Of a stretch of 64,000 nt of DNA, positions 46,637 through 57,135 are shown one piece after another. The stretch is taken from positions 92,273 through 156,272 of the IMG/VR virus record IMGVR_UViG_3300050821_010968. The stretch is one strand, 5' to 3'. The position numbers and the translations under genes were made by a program. Below the pieces are notes generated by a model that was not told the DNA's origin, searched no databases, and was given only the letters and a program-made list of their open reading frames with translations. This DNA comes from a virus. Within the stretch, counting starts at the first letter, position 1. Each line of letters begins with the position of its first letter.

Positions 46637-47290
46637 ATGACCGGAACCTTTCACGAAGTTTTATTCCCGACCGATATCAGCTATGGGTCAAGCGGGGGGC
46701 CTGCATTCAAGACAAGCATTTTCACAGCCGATTCCGGTTATGAGCAACGCAATGTTGACTGGCAGAACATCCAATCGAAATACGATGTAACCCAAGCAAT
46801 CAAGACTTGGGATCAAATGACGGCTTTGACGGAATTCTTCATGGCGCGGCGAGGACGGGCTTATGGATTCCGGTTTCTTGATTATAATGATTTTAATATC
46901 AATGCCCAGCAGATCGGCGTCGGCGATGGAACGACTACTGTTTTCCAGCTTATTAAAACCTATACATCCTATCAAGCTGAGTCCGATGAGACTGATACCT
47001 ACACACGCATCATCACGAAACCGGCGTGGAATACGATAGCTGGCGTTACAGTCGGCGGTGTCACAAAAAACTCTCCGGGCGATTATACCGTAGATTACAC
47101 GACGGGTCTTTTTACTTTCACGACCGCTCCCGGGGTCGATGCTGCAATCATCGTCGGTGCAGCCCAATTTCACGTTCCTGTTCGTTTCGACATCGATCAT
47201 TTTGATGTCTCGCAGGATTTCTTTGAAGTCGCAACAGCCAACAGCATCACACTCGTCGAAGTGCGTGACTGGGGACAGGTTTTTAGTTAA
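46637..47290 (+). CDS. DUF2460 distal tail protein
   Basis: The 217-residue protein has the features of DUF2460 proteins: FHEVLFPTDISYGSSGGPAF, then DWQNIQSKYDVTQAIKTWDQ, FFMARRGRAYGFRFLDYND and a C-terminal FHVPVRFDIDHFDV. In gene transfer agents and alphaproteobacterial phages this is the distal tail hub protein after the tape measure. ATG 46637 (after GAG) begins the conserved part; the frame extends upstream without conservation. It overlaps the next start. Confidence 0.88.
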   Translation: MTGTFHEVLFPTDISYGSSGGPAFKTSIFTADSGYEQRNVDWQNIQSKYDVTQAIKTWDQMTALTEFFMARRGRAYGFRFLDYNDFNINAQQIGVGDGTTTVFQLIKTYTSYQAESDETDTYTRIITKPAWNTIAGVTVGGVTKNSPGDYTVDYTTGLFTFTTAPGVDAAIIVGAAQFHVPVRFDIDHFDVSQDFFEVATANSITLVEVRDWGQVFS

Positions 47291-48909
47291 TGAAAGACAT
47301 TTCTGCCAATCTCCTCGCCCATATTCAGGGCGAAGTCACGACGGTGTGCTTATGCATTCAAATTCGTCGTCGTGATAACTATATTGTTGGCCTGACAAAT
47401 CTCGACATTCCAGTCACGGTTTATAACCAGACTTATTTTCCCTACAATTCATTTGTGAGCGCGTCCATTTCGAATTCGACAAGTCTCGAAGTCGATAATA
47501 TGGAAATCAATGCCATTCTGAATTCCGGCGCAATTGCCCGCGCCGATATTGCAGGCGGTCTCTACGATTTTGCGCAGGTCTCCGTTTTCGTCGTCAATTA
47601 TAATTCGACGGACGATGGCGTCTTGGAGATGCGCGACGGCTGGCTCGGCGAAATTGAGATGATGGAAGACAATTCCTTCCATGCCGAAATTCGGGGACTT
47701 TCGCAGGTATTCGCCTATCGTGTGGGTCAACCCTATGCTCCAGAATGTAACGCCGATCTAGGAGATTCACGCTGTAAAGTCGGGCTCGATCCAGATTTCT
47801 GGAAGCCACTTTTCGCCTATCAGCAAGGTGATTGCATTATTGGGCACATTACATCAGCTACGGACTATGTGAACGGTCTCTTGACAAACAACCAGTTCCA
47901 AGATGAAACGCTTGGAGAACTGGTTCGTAGTCTTGAAAACTGGACGACATACGGTGATGTGGATGGGCGCTGGACTCTCCGGACAAGCTGGCACAGCCTG
48001 ACCAATAGTCCGACCGGCCTCATGTTTGCGGCTATCACCGACAATATCGCGACACAGACGACCAAGACACTTGGAATGTATCAGGATGTCGATCTGGTGG
48101 CATCAGGCCTATCGACAGATGACATCGATACTGGAAAATGCATGTGTGTTTTCACAGGTTATGTCGCGTGCATGACCAGTGACGCCAAGACCAGTTGCCG
48201 CCTCATGGCGGTTGATGCCAATGGAAATGTAACGACAATTTTCGATCCGGGTACTCATACATATGGGCTAAACCGCTGGATTCCAATTCAAACAAACTCA
48301 ACCCTGATTCCATCGGGAACACGCAAGATCAGAGTTGACTTCAATACGACCAAGAAGCGCACGGTCGAAAATGGTGGCGCATTCGGCGGCTATACGCTCT
48401 CATTCAATGATACGGTTGGTACATTCAATTCAGACTTGCAGGCTGATGGCGTGATGTTTCAAGCGCAGACATCGGGCGTTAGCGGCACTACCGAGCCTGC
48501 CTTCTCGGCGTTGCTCAATGCGACATATACCGATAGCGGCGTGACATGGAAATGCATTGCATCTTTCAAAGATGTCACGACGGTCACAACGGTAGAAGAG
48601 AATAATATCTTTGCATGCACACTTCCGCATCCTTCCGGCTATTACGATGCCGGACTTTTGATCTGGGAAACGGGCGCAAATGCTGGATATGCCATGCAGG
48701 TTCAAACATGGGATGGTACGAATATTACGCTCTTCCAGCCTCCCTATCGTCCGATGCTCGCGGGAGATCGTTTTGTCATTCATCCCGGCTGCGACAAGAC
48801 TCGGCCAACTTGCATTACGAAATTTAACAACATCTTGAATTTTCGAGGTTTTCCCGATGTGCCCGGACAAGATGCTTATATGGCAACGCCTGATGTTCCG
48901 GTTCAATAA
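47290..48909 (+). CDS. DUF2163 tail hub/iron-binding protein with insertion
   Basis: The 539-residue protein starts like DUF2163 proteins (LLAHIQGEVTTVCLCIQIRR, then DGWLGEIEMMEDNSFHAEIRG) with ECNADLGDSRCKVGL and ends with GCDKTRPTCITKF; the paired Cys are those of the family, which in gene transfer agents bind a metal cluster. Family members are about 300 residues; the extra 200 residues or so (about 195-400, with beta-sandwich pattern) interrupt the domain and may form an accessory carbohydrate-binding or structural module. Confidence 0.85.
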   Translation: MKDISANLLAHIQGEVTTVCLCIQIRRRDNYIVGLTNLDIPVTVYNQTYFPYNSFVSASISNSTSLEVDNMEINAILNSGAIARADIAGGLYDFAQVSVFVVNYNSTDDGVLEMRDGWLGEIEMMEDNSFHAEIRGLSQVFAYRVGQPYAPECNADLGDSRCKVGLDPDFWKPLFAYQQGDCIIGHITSATDYVNGLLTNNQFQDETLGELVRSLENWTTYGDVDGRWTLRTSWHSLTNSPTGLMFAAITDNIATQTTKTLGMYQDVDLVASGLSTDDIDTGKCMCVFTGYVACMTSDAKTSCRLMAVDANGNVTTIFDPGTHTYGLNRWIPIQTNSTLIPSGTRKIRVDFNTTKKRTVENGGAFGGYTLSFNDTVGTFNSDLQADGVMFQAQTSGVSGTTEPAFSALLNATYTDSGVTWKCIASFKDVTTVTTVEENNIFACTLPHPSGYYDAGLLIWETGANAGYAMQVQTWDGTNITLFQPPYRPMLAGDRFVIHPGCDKTRPTCITKFNNILNFRGFPDVPGQDAYMATPDVPVQ

Positions 48910-49335
48910 ATGAAACGAGAAGAAATTGTAGCAGCAGCATACCGGTTTGTAGAACTCAAAACGCGGTGGCAGAGAATGGGACGCAGTGATACGCGTCTCG
49001 ATTGCTATGGGCTGCTCATTCGGGTGCGTGAAAGTTTCGGTCTTCCGAGCGAAGACTACCAGCGGTACGGACTTTACCCGCAAGATGCCATCGCAATGGA
49101 TACGATGAAGCGCATGTTCACGCAGGTGCATCCGCCATTGAAACCGGGCCAAGTTGTTGTTTTCTCGTTTGACGGTCGTCCGTGGCATATGGGAATCACC
49201 TCAATTGATCGATATGGCCGTTTATCGGTTATCCATTGCAGCGCGCTTCACAAGCACACCATTGAAGAGCCTTTTGAAGGCGAACTGAAGAACCATTTCC
49301 GGGCCGCATTCGAATTTCCGGGGGTTGAAGACTAA
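48910..49335 (+). CDS. NlpC/P60 family tail peptidase
   Basis: The 141-residue protein has RLDCYGLLIRVRESFG with catalytic Cys32 and GRPWHMGITSI with His93, followed by the third polar residue region VIHCSALHKH. This is the gp14-type cell-wall peptidase of gene transfer agents and alphaproteobacterial siphoviruses, which helps the tail pass the peptidoglycan. It starts directly after the previous stop. Confidence 0.88.
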   Translation: MKREEIVAAAYRFVELKTRWQRMGRSDTRLDCYGLLIRVRESFGLPSEDYQRYGLYPQDAIAMDTMKRMFTQVHPPLKPGQVVVFSFDGRPWHMGITSIDRYGRLSVIHCSALHKHTIEEPFEGELKNHFRAAFEFPGVED

Positions 49336-49338
49336 CCC

Positions 49339-52300
49339 ATGGCAATGGCATTTGCATTCTTCATCATCGCCGAAGCTGTTTCGGCGGCGATCAGCTTTCT
49401 CTTTCCCGCTGAAGGTCCACGCCTAAAAGACCTCAGCGTATCCGCATCGACGTATGGAAATCCGATCCCGCAGGCGTTCGGCACCATGCGTGTTGCTGCG
49501 AACATGATCTGGGCGAATCCGATTAAGGAACACAAGACGACTCAGAAGGCCGGTCTCGGCTCCTTCTATAAGCAATTCACTTACACCGTCGATATGGCGA
49601 TGGCGCTATGCGTTGGACCCGTTCAATCGATTCGCAGAATCTGGGCAAATGGTAAAATCATTTATGACGCGACCGGTGCTTCTCCAAGCGTGAATAATGG
49701 AAAGTACCTCTATACCTTTTACCCCGGTGATGAGGAACAGCTTCCCGATCCCATAATTCAAGCGTCTGTCGGTGCATCAAATACTCCTGCTTACCGTGGG
49801 ATTTGTTACATCGTCTTTAGTAGCTTCCTGTTGACTGATTTCGGCAATCAGATTCCGCAAATTTCTGTGGAATTATATGCCGGACCAATGCAGGCAACAC
49901 CCTACACGAATTTGACCAATGATGGTTCGGTCGAACTATCAGGGTACGGAAAAGATGATCCGTATACTGCCGATTTTGATCGAGGCGTAATTTATCTATA
50001 CGACGCCAATGAAAATGGCCTCATCACTGTCGATATGACGACAGGCATTAAAACTGGCGAAACATTCCCAATGTTGGTTCCTGAAGATTATTGGGACAGC
50101 GGTAAACTTGCAGCCGTCTGGGATGTTAGCAGCCTTGGAGAAATTCTAACAACCATCGGACAGCAAAATCTCTCTCGTTATGCTCGGCTCGATCCATTTT
50201 CATTAGCTCCTGTCAGTACCGTCAGTCACTCGATTCCGGGAACTGGCTACTCGTCATACGTCACACTCGATCCGCCATTTATTCCTGCCGCGAATAGAGT
50301 TCTTTATGACACGGCTGGTGAGTTGGCGATTTTGATCACTTATTCCGGTCAAATTTGGTATACCGATAATCTCCTGACTCCAAGCTTAACGTCTGCTTTG
50401 GGAGTATATGGCGACATCTACACTCCGCGTCGTGCATGCGCGGTCGATACTGCCGCATGGGCGCTATTTTGGGGTGGAAGCCTGTTCGACGATACAAATA
50501 CGTTGACATTGTCGTTTATCACGCCGGTAGAATTTGTCGATACATCATATCTTCCATTCACGCTGAACAATCCTGATGCTGGCTCAGGATCGATTCGCAT
50601 GGAACCGCTCGCTGTTGTATTAGACGTTAGCACCGATTGCGTTATTATGTTTTTCGAATGCCTTGGCACCGATAATACTTATGCGGCAAAATACTCTAGA
50701 GATTCTCAGACTATTCTTTGGCAGGTCCTGCTACCGCACGGTTTCGCAGATAACGACTATCAGGCCAAGCGCTTAGACACGGCAGAGATTGCGTGGTCTG
50801 TGGGTGGTCTTCTATTCATTATGGATACATCTGACGGATCGTTCGTTAATTTAACTCCGGCTTCACCACAACTACAATCAGGCGTTTTCTTTTTAATCGA
50901 CGTTATTGTCGGCGCACAGTTTAATCCGGGAGAAAACGGTTACACACTTCCGTCTGGAACCGGTTCAGGTGGTCAGATTTATGATGGACAGACAGGTAAC
51001 CTGATTTGCATGGGAGATATCCCACGCATTGTGCGTGTGGGATATTTCGCGAATGTCGCAGTCGATCTTTCATACGTCTTGAATTCACTGATGGCGCAGA
51101 CTGGATTGACTCCGGATCAATACGACATGAGCGCGCTTGCAGCTATTCCTGTGAATGGATATGGCTTCGCTCAGATGACAGACATTAAGAGCGTCATCGA
51201 GGAACTTACTCAAATCTATCTTTTCGATATCGTTGAAAGAGATGGCAAACTTGTTGCTGTCATTCGCGGCGGTACGGAGAGCGTCGAAACAATTTCCTAT
51301 AAAGTCCTGAGTGCGCAGGGCAGCAACGATCCAAATACCGTTAATTTTTGGAAAGAGACGCGTCTTTCTGAAGCCGATCTTCCTGCTCAAATCAGTCTGA
51401 CCTATTATAATCTCGAACAGGATTTTGAGACGAGTACAGCACTATCCAAGCGTATTTTTGCGCCAGTACCAACCATGTTCTCGCGTCAGCAAGAAGGAGT
51501 TGAAGCAACAATCGCATTCCATCCGGATGATGCAAAGAATCGCGTCAATGCTATGCTATATACGACATGGGGAGAACGTACGAAGCACGAGACACGTTTC
51601 CCATTGTCATATGCTTATCTTGATCCGACTGACCTCATTACAGTCAATTTGCAGGATGGGCGTTCTTATTTCGAACGTATCATGCAGATGGAAATGGGCG
51701 CGGATTATTCATCAAACATGAATTCCAGCGGTCAGGATTCCGGTGTTTATAGTTTTAATCTCACGGCGGACGGGGGAACCGGATTTACTCAGACTGTCAA
51801 AGGCGCACAACCGGCGCGTCCTTTCGTCTTTAATACGCCGTACCTCAGAGATACCGACGCGGCTGGTAATGGAGCGTATTCCATCTACTATGCGGGCGTC
51901 GGGAATATGGGACCATCAACCTTTGATTCGGCTGCAATGTTTATTGCGCCTGACGATTCCAGCTTTGCCCTTCTTGATAATATGTCAAGCGACGTTGAAT
52001 GGGGAACGGTACAGGGAGTACTCGCACCACCAAGTCATGGCTGTTTCGCACTAGATTGGCTGAATACGGTAACTATTTATCCCGCTATCTCGTGGTTCGA
52101 TATCGAATCCATCACCGATGACGAGCTATGGGCTGGTGGAAATATGGCGGTCATCGGAGATGAAGTAATTCAGTTTCGGGATGTTGTCTCGAATGCTGAT
52201 GGTTCATGGACGATCTCAAACCTATTGCGCGGCGTGCGCGGAACAGAATGGGCTTGCGATAGCCACACTGCTGGAGAAACATTCGTCTTCTTGAGTGCCG

Positions 52301-52818
52301 CTACGATTGCATTGGAGCAGAAATCGATTGATTCTGGCGGCAAAGATTTTTGGTATAAGGCGGTTGGCGCAGGCGCACCATTGACTACAGCATTGACCGT
52401 CGAGATCGAATATGAATGTCGCGACCTGATGCCATATGCGCCAGCCGATATTCGGCGAGAGCTTAATACGCCGTCCTCTGGAGATATTACAATTACATGG
52501 GAACGCCGTACGCGTCTCGGTGGAGGCCTCATGGATGGGACCGGCGATGTGCCTTTGAATGAAACCAGTGAGGCCTACCAAATCTATATTCTATCGGGGA
52601 CATTCGATGGCGATCCATCAAAGCCCGATCTTCCTGACAATATCGTCCGTACGTATACGAGCACTTCCCCGACAGTTGTATATACGGATTCCGACCAAAC
52701 GTCAGATTCATTCGATAACGCGACGGATACACTCCATGTCGTGATTTATCAAATGAGCGGCACGGTCGGGCGTGGTTTTCCCGGAACACGCGATATTCCT
52801 GCTTCTGCGTTTTTCTAA
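49339..52818 (+). CDS. tail tip (megatron-like, Phage-tail_3) protein
   Basis: The 1159-residue protein starts with a hydrophobic helix and PRLKDLSVSASTYGNPIPQAFG, the beginning of gene-transfer-agent gp15-like tail-tip proteins; later parts VEATIAFHPDDAKNRVNAML and FPLSYAYLDPTDLITVNLQDG fit the Phage-tail_3 region. Residues about 190-520 contain a beta-propeller-like stretch with repeated Gly/Asp turns. The C-terminus has a fibronectin-like domain (ITWERRTRLGGGL). It closes the tail tip and contacts the receptor-binding proteins encoded next. Confidence 0.88.
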   Translation: MAMAFAFFIIAEAVSAAISFLFPAEGPRLKDLSVSASTYGNPIPQAFGTMRVAANMIWANPIKEHKTTQKAGLGSFYKQFTYTVDMAMALCVGPVQSIRRIWANGKIIYDATGASPSVNNGKYLYTFYPGDEEQLPDPIIQASVGASNTPAYRGICYIVFSSFLLTDFGNQIPQISVELYAGPMQATPYTNLTNDGSVELSGYGKDDPYTADFDRGVIYLYDANENGLITVDMTTGIKTGETFPMLVPEDYWDSGKLAAVWDVSSLGEILTTIGQQNLSRYARLDPFSLAPVSTVSHSIPGTGYSSYVTLDPPFIPAANRVLYDTAGELAILITYSGQIWYTDNLLTPSLTSALGVYGDIYTPRRACAVDTAAWALFWGGSLFDDTNTLTLSFITPVEFVDTSYLPFTLNNPDAGSGSIRMEPLAVVLDVSTDCVIMFFECLGTDNTYAAKYSRDSQTILWQVLLPHGFADNDYQAKRLDTAEIAWSVGGLLFIMDTSDGSFVNLTPASPQLQSGVFFLIDVIVGAQFNPGENGYTLPSGTGSGGQIYDGQTGNLICMGDIPRIVRVGYFANVAVDLSYVLNSLMAQTGLTPDQYDMSALAAIPVNGYGFAQMTDIKSVIEELTQIYLFDIVERDGKLVAVIRGGTESVETISYKVLSAQGSNDPNTVNFWKETRLSEADLPAQISLTYYNLEQDFETSTALSKRIFAPVPTMFSRQQEGVEATIAFHPDDAKNRVNAMLYTTWGERTKHETRFPLSYAYLDPTDLITVNLQDGRSYFERIMQMEMGADYSSNMNSSGQDSGVYSFNLTADGGTGFTQTVKGAQPARPFVFNTPYLRDTDAAGNGAYSIYYAGVGNMGPSTFDSAAMFIAPDDSSFALLDNMSSDVEWGTVQGVLAPPSHGCFALDWLNTVTIYPAISWFDIESITDDELWAGGNMAVIGDEVIQFRDVVSNADGSWTISNLLRGVRGTEWACDSHTAGETFVFLSAATIALEQKSIDSGGKDFWYKAVGAGAPLTTALTVEIEYECRDLMPYAPADIRRELNTPSSGDITITWERRTRLGGGLMDGTGDVPLNETSEAYQIYILSGTFDGDPSKPDLPDNIVRTYTSTSPTVVYTDSDQTSDSFDNATDTLHVVIYQMSGTVGRGFPGTRDIPASAFF

Positions 52819-52848
52819 ACCCAAACAATATGTGAAGAGTCTCAAAAT

Positions 52849-55116
52849 ATGACCGCATACACTCCTATCCTAAATATCCCACAAGTTGCTTCGAACCAGA
52901 CTTCGAAAGAAGTGACGATCAATACCGGTATCGCGATTCTGGAAGCAGCAGCGAACGACTTCATCGAACTCGATGCAAGCGCTGGGAACGTCGTCCTGAC
53001 AACCGATCAGTATACGAAGTATTTTATGCTGCGCGTGCAGGGACATACTGTCTCCAGAAATCTAGACACGCCTGCGTTAGCCGGGACATTTACCGGAAAA
53101 CGTTTCTTCATTGTTTCGAATGAAGGCACGGCATCCGTTGTCGTTCGGCCTTCCGGATCGAGTTCTGGAACGATCACGGTCGCAGCCTCCAAGATCGTTA
53201 TTTTACAGAACGATGGCACGACATTGCGAGCCGTTTCATCAGGCGTCGGTGACTTGACCGATTTGTCGGATGTTGACGTAACCACCGTCGCGCCGACCAA
53301 CGGGCAGGTGCTACAGTTTAACTCGACAACTGGAAAGTGGGATGCTGGTGATTTCTCCTCGGCAACATTCACGGGCCTTACCGATACTCCAAGCAGTTAC
53401 ACATCTAAAGACCTTTGGGCAGTTCGGGTTAATGCAGCCGGGACAGCATTGGAATTTTATCAGATCGTAATCAGCGATATTACAGATTTTCCAACTTTCG
53501 ATATCACGGTTGCCGGTAATCTTCTGCGTGTTAAAGAAGATGCGAGCGGGTTGGAATGGGTTACGCCTGTCGAAGCATCCGCTCCAGCGCTCGTCGATTT
53601 AACGGACGTTGACGATTCGACGCCTCCTGCTGATGGACAGACTGTCATTTGGAATGCTGGAACAAGCGAATGGGTTTTCGAAGATGTCGAGAATGGTGGT
53701 GGTCCTGTCACGATCACTTATACATTCAGCACAACCACCACGGATTCTGATCCCGGCAATGGTAACCTTCGCCTAGATTCTACAACACAAAATGCCGCGA
53801 TGAAAATTCGCGCTGACTTGCTGGACGTAAATGGAGCAAGTTGGTCTTCTGTCATCGATACATTCGATGATTCCACCAGCACGTTAAAAGGCTATATTCG
53901 TCTTACGTCGCGCAAAGACTCGACGAAATTCCTTTTGTTCTCAGTCTCGTCAGTCGATAGCTCTTCTGGCTATCGCAATATCAGTGTCACAAATATTGCA
54001 TCTAGCGCGACATCGCCATTTTCAAATGGAGATATTCTAAATCTATCATTTGAGCGTACTGGTGACAAAGGCGCGACTGGTGACGGTATCAACTGGACAG
54101 GAAATTGGAGCAGCGCGACAACCTATAATATCGGAGATGGCGTTTTCGATACGACGGCTGGATCGTCCTTCATCTGTATTCTTGGACACACCAATCACGA
54201 GCCGCCGAATGCCACATACTGGAATATGATGGCAGAAGCTGGCGCGGCTGGCAGCAATGGAACTAATGGTACTAACGGGGCGAATGGTGGGGCAATCACG
54301 ATTGCCTATACATTCGACAATGGGACATCAAATGCCGATCCCGGCGCTGGTAAGTTGCGCCTCAATAACGCCACGGAAAATGCTGCGACGGCGATCTATA
54401 TGGATGTCGTCGATAGCGGCTCCGTAGACTGGACAAGCGTCTTAGACACCCTTGATGCCTCAACTTCTACTGTCAAGGGCCAAATCCGCATCTATAAGGC
54501 CAGCGACACGACAAAGTGGCTTGTCTTCAATGTTACCGCTCGGACAACGCATACTAGCTATCGCGAATTTACGGTTACTGAAATCGGATCGAGTGCAAGT
54601 TCGCCGTTCTCAAATGGCGATGCAATCATTTTTGCCTTTACCAGAAATGGCGATAAGGGAATCACGTCCCTAGCTTTCACGGGTCTAACGGATGCTCCGT
54701 CTTCATATTCTGGTGCTGGCGGTCAAGTTGTTCGTGTAAATCTTGCAACGAATGCTGTAGAGTTCAAAGACCTGTTTCCAGCGTTTGCTGTATCCATTTC
54801 TGGAAAGCCCGGCGCATCTCAGAATATCAACATTCCTATCTTAGAAGGTATCAAGCTTCCATCCTCATTGACTGGAAGTGTCTTCATCATCGGAACCAAT
54901 CCGACTTCGACGATGACGTTCACTCTTTATCAGGTGACTTCGGGGACGGCAACTTCGATTGGTACGGTTGCCTTTTCGACTTCTGGCTCTCCAACAGTAA
55001 CGTTCTCCTCAACAATAACATTTGCGTCTGGTGATCTTTTACGCATCTCCGCGCCGGGCTCGCAAGATGCGACTGGTGCCGATATTTCACTCGGCTTTAA
55101 AGGTTCGCGCACCTAA
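52849..55116 (+). CDS. tail fibre protein with duplicated domain and collagen-like linker
   Basis: The 755-residue protein has an N-terminal baseplate-attachment-like part, SGVGDLTDLSDVDVTT-type segments, and a beta domain of about 120 residues that occurs twice (about 287-405 and 481-600, both starting ITxxYTF and containing SPFSNGD). Between them is a Gly-x-y stretch (AAGSNGTNGTNGANGG). The C-terminal domain is beta-rich with ATGADISLGFKGSRT. Collagen-like linkers and TGLTDTPSSYTSK-type segments are typical of receptor-binding fibres. Confidence 0.8.
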   Translation: MTAYTPILNIPQVASNQTSKEVTINTGIAILEAAANDFIELDASAGNVVLTTDQYTKYFMLRVQGHTVSRNLDTPALAGTFTGKRFFIVSNEGTASVVVRPSGSSSGTITVAASKIVILQNDGTTLRAVSSGVGDLTDLSDVDVTTVAPTNGQVLQFNSTTGKWDAGDFSSATFTGLTDTPSSYTSKDLWAVRVNAAGTALEFYQIVISDITDFPTFDITVAGNLLRVKEDASGLEWVTPVEASAPALVDLTDVDDSTPPADGQTVIWNAGTSEWVFEDVENGGGPVTITYTFSTTTTDSDPGNGNLRLDSTTQNAAMKIRADLLDVNGASWSSVIDTFDDSTSTLKGYIRLTSRKDSTKFLLFSVSSVDSSSGYRNISVTNIASSATSPFSNGDILNLSFERTGDKGATGDGINWTGNWSSATTYNIGDGVFDTTAGSSFICILGHTNHEPPNATYWNMMAEAGAAGSNGTNGTNGANGGAITIAYTFDNGTSNADPGAGKLRLNNATENAATAIYMDVVDSGSVDWTSVLDTLDASTSTVKGQIRIYKASDTTKWLVFNVTARTTHTSYREFTVTEIGSSASSPFSNGDAIIFAFTRNGDKGITSLAFTGLTDAPSSYSGAGGQVVRVNLATNAVEFKDLFPAFAVSISGKPGASQNINIPILEGIKLPSSLTGSVFIIGTNPTSTMTFTLYQVTSGTATSIGTVAFSTSGSPTVTFSSTITFASGDLLRISAPGSQDATGADISLGFKGSRT

Positions 55117-56444
55117 TGACTCTCGCTGTCGTTCAACATAATGCCAACTACTTCTCTCACGGAACACCGGGTTCTGGAACACTTGGGAGTACGCCAACTG
55201 TTGGAAATTTGATTATCGCTTTTCTTGCAGTTAACACTACCGAAAATGCTATGACAATCGGGACCGGGTGGACCGTCTTCGATAAAGCGCTGGACGACGG
55301 AACGAACGGCACGCAAGTCCTGATTGGGCTTTACAGATATGTTCAAAGCGGAGATACGACCACACTTCCAGTGTTTTGTTCTGCTGGCACGACGTATTCT
55401 GCATACACTGTCTACGAAATTAGCGGCGTAAGCGGCACATGGTCCACAGACATGTTGTCGTCAATGTCAAGATTCACAACAAGTACTGGCAGCTTTTCAG
55501 GGCCATATAGCACGACGGTCGCTAATGGAAGTTTGGCTCTTACGGGGCTAGGTTCCTATAATGCTTCCTCTAATGCTTCAATTGGCGGAAGTTGGACGAC
55601 CGATGAGAATCATAACAATTCGAGCAATTATGGCGGCTTTTCGTCGGCATCACAAACTGGCATTGCATCAGGAACAAAAGTCAATGCAGTCTGGACAGTT
55701 GCGTCTTCCGGCAACCCAACCGGCATCATACAACTTATCTTAACGACAGCGCAGCCGACAACGCCGTATGTTAGACGCGCGCGTTCTTTTTCTCCGGGTG
55801 GTGGCAGCACGACCCCCGGTCAGATCAAGATGGGAGGAACTCCTATTGTTGGTGACTTGTTTATCGCATTTCTAAATTGGTCTCATGGAAATAATGCTGC
55901 TCCTACTATTTCCACCAATTGGACGCAATTCGATCAGGCCTTAAACGGCAGTGACCCGATGATCATCGGCCTTTACCGATATGTGCAAGGAGGCGATAGT
56001 GATCCGATCCCAACATTATGCACAAGCGGTTCGACATTCTGGTCGATTGTGGTTTTCGAAATCAGTGGCGTCACCGGAACATGGGCCAGCGATTTCGTAG
56101 ATTCAAAGAACGGATATCAGGGTTCCGGATCGTCGATGACGACGACGAGCGATACCACAGCTTCCAATAATACACTCGCACTTCTGGACGCTGTCAATTA
56201 TAGTGCTACGGCTCTTGTCTCATTAACAAATTTCGATTTTGTCACGAACGTACTCGATAATACCCGTTATGGTGCGTGGCAAGGAGCGCAGGATATCGTA
56301 GCGTCTTCTGGGTCTTCTGTCTCGTCTGTTATCACAGCAGGATCAAGTGGTGAGCCGAGCGCTTATATGCAAATTCTATTATCAGGGGCTGGAAGCGGTG
56401 GTGGTTCCTCTACATCGACAAATGTGGTGATCATCCACTTCTAA
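55116..56444 (+). CDS. fibre-associated protein made of two tandem domains
   Basis: The 442-residue protein consists of two related halves of about 210 residues: the first contains FDKALDDGTNG, IGLYRYVQSGD and YEISGVSGTW, the second FDQALNGSD, IGLYRYVQGGD and FEISGVTGTW. Each half is a beta-sandwich-like unit ending in a Gly/Ser-rich linker. It overlaps the fibre gene's stop by one base, so both are made together. It may form the tip or a second receptor-binding protein. Confidence 0.75.
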   Translation: MTLAVVQHNANYFSHGTPGSGTLGSTPTVGNLIIAFLAVNTTENAMTIGTGWTVFDKALDDGTNGTQVLIGLYRYVQSGDTTTLPVFCSAGTTYSAYTVYEISGVSGTWSTDMLSSMSRFTTSTGSFSGPYSTTVANGSLALTGLGSYNASSNASIGGSWTTDENHNNSSNYGGFSSASQTGIASGTKVNAVWTVASSGNPTGIIQLILTTAQPTTPYVRRARSFSPGGGSTTPGQIKMGGTPIVGDLFIAFLNWSHGNNAAPTISTNWTQFDQALNGSDPMIIGLYRYVQGGDSDPIPTLCTSGSTFWSIVVFEISGVTGTWASDFVDSKNGYQGSGSSMTTTSDTTASNNTLALLDAVNYSATALVSLTNFDFVTNVLDNTRYGAWQGAQDIVASSGSSVSSVITAGSSGEPSAYMQILLSGAGSGGGSSTSTNVVIIHF

Positions 56445-56463
56445 GGGAACTTTTTTAGAATCC

Positions 56464-56492
56464 TTGACAGAGTCGCCGTTCCAGACGATAAG
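56464..56492 (+). promoter_or_regulatory. promoter of the lysis cassette
   Basis: TTGACA 56464-56469, 17-base spacer, GATAAG 56487-56492. A run of T at 56451-56456 after a GTGG/CCAC hairpin just upstream may end the fibre transcript. Confidence 0.75.
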
Positions 56493-56516
56493 TGTCGGTC
56501 TATGTGACTGGAAGCC

Positions 56517-57128
56517 ATGAACATCTCTGCTGAGGGCCTAGCGCTCATTCAATCTTTTGAGAAGTGTTCTCTGACGCCTTATATCGACGCAGTCGGTGTC
56601 TGGACCGTTGGATGGGGCCACGCACTCACGACCTCTTCCGGTCAGGAAATCAATACCAAGACATTTGGAACTACTTTGGCACAGCAGCTTGCTCAAGCTG
56701 CCATGATGCGCATCTTTGGTGCGCCTGATGCCACTCAGCAGCAAGCCGATAGTCTCCTTACAACCGATCTGACAAGCCGTGAAGCACAATTGTCAGCCCA
56801 AGTCGCGGCTGACACGACGCAGTCACAATTTGATGCTATGTTCTCCTTTACATATAATGTCGGTATTGGGAATTTCGCAATTTCTGCCGTAAAACGGCTA
56901 CACAATGCCGGTAATCGCGAGGTCGGACAGATTTCTCTTGGCGATCTCTATCAAGATGCCGTCAATCATGTGAGTTCTACTAATATGCCTACTGCCTTCG
57001 TTCACTGGTCTGAAGGTGGAGGACAGTTCTATCTAGGCCTTTTTCGTCGCCGCATCGCTGAGTTGCTTGTTTATAGCGGATGGGACGCTGCAAAAGCATA
57101 TCAGACCGCAGAAGCCTTTACTCCCTAG
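56517..57128 (+). CDS. endolysin, GH24 lysozyme
   Basis: The 203-residue protein has the T4-type catalytic triad with exact spacing: Glu15, Asp24 and Thr30 in SFEKCSLTPYIDAVGVWTVG. Further parts (FDAMFSFTYNVGIGNF, then LGLFRRRIAELLVYSG) fit the family. It cuts the glycan strands of peptidoglycan from inside at lysis. There is no signal peptide, so it needs a holin. It heads a four-gene lysis cassette with its own promoter. Confidence 0.93.
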   Translation: MNISAEGLALIQSFEKCSLTPYIDAVGVWTVGWGHALTTSSGQEINTKTFGTTLAQQLAQAAMMRIFGAPDATQQQADSLLTTDLTSREAQLSAQVAADTTQSQFDAMFSFTYNVGIGNFAISAVKRLHNAGNREVGQISLGDLYQDAVNHVSSTNMPTAFVHWSEGGGQFYLGLFRRRIAELLVYSGWDAAKAYQTAEAFTP

Positions 57129-57135
57129 GAAGCCC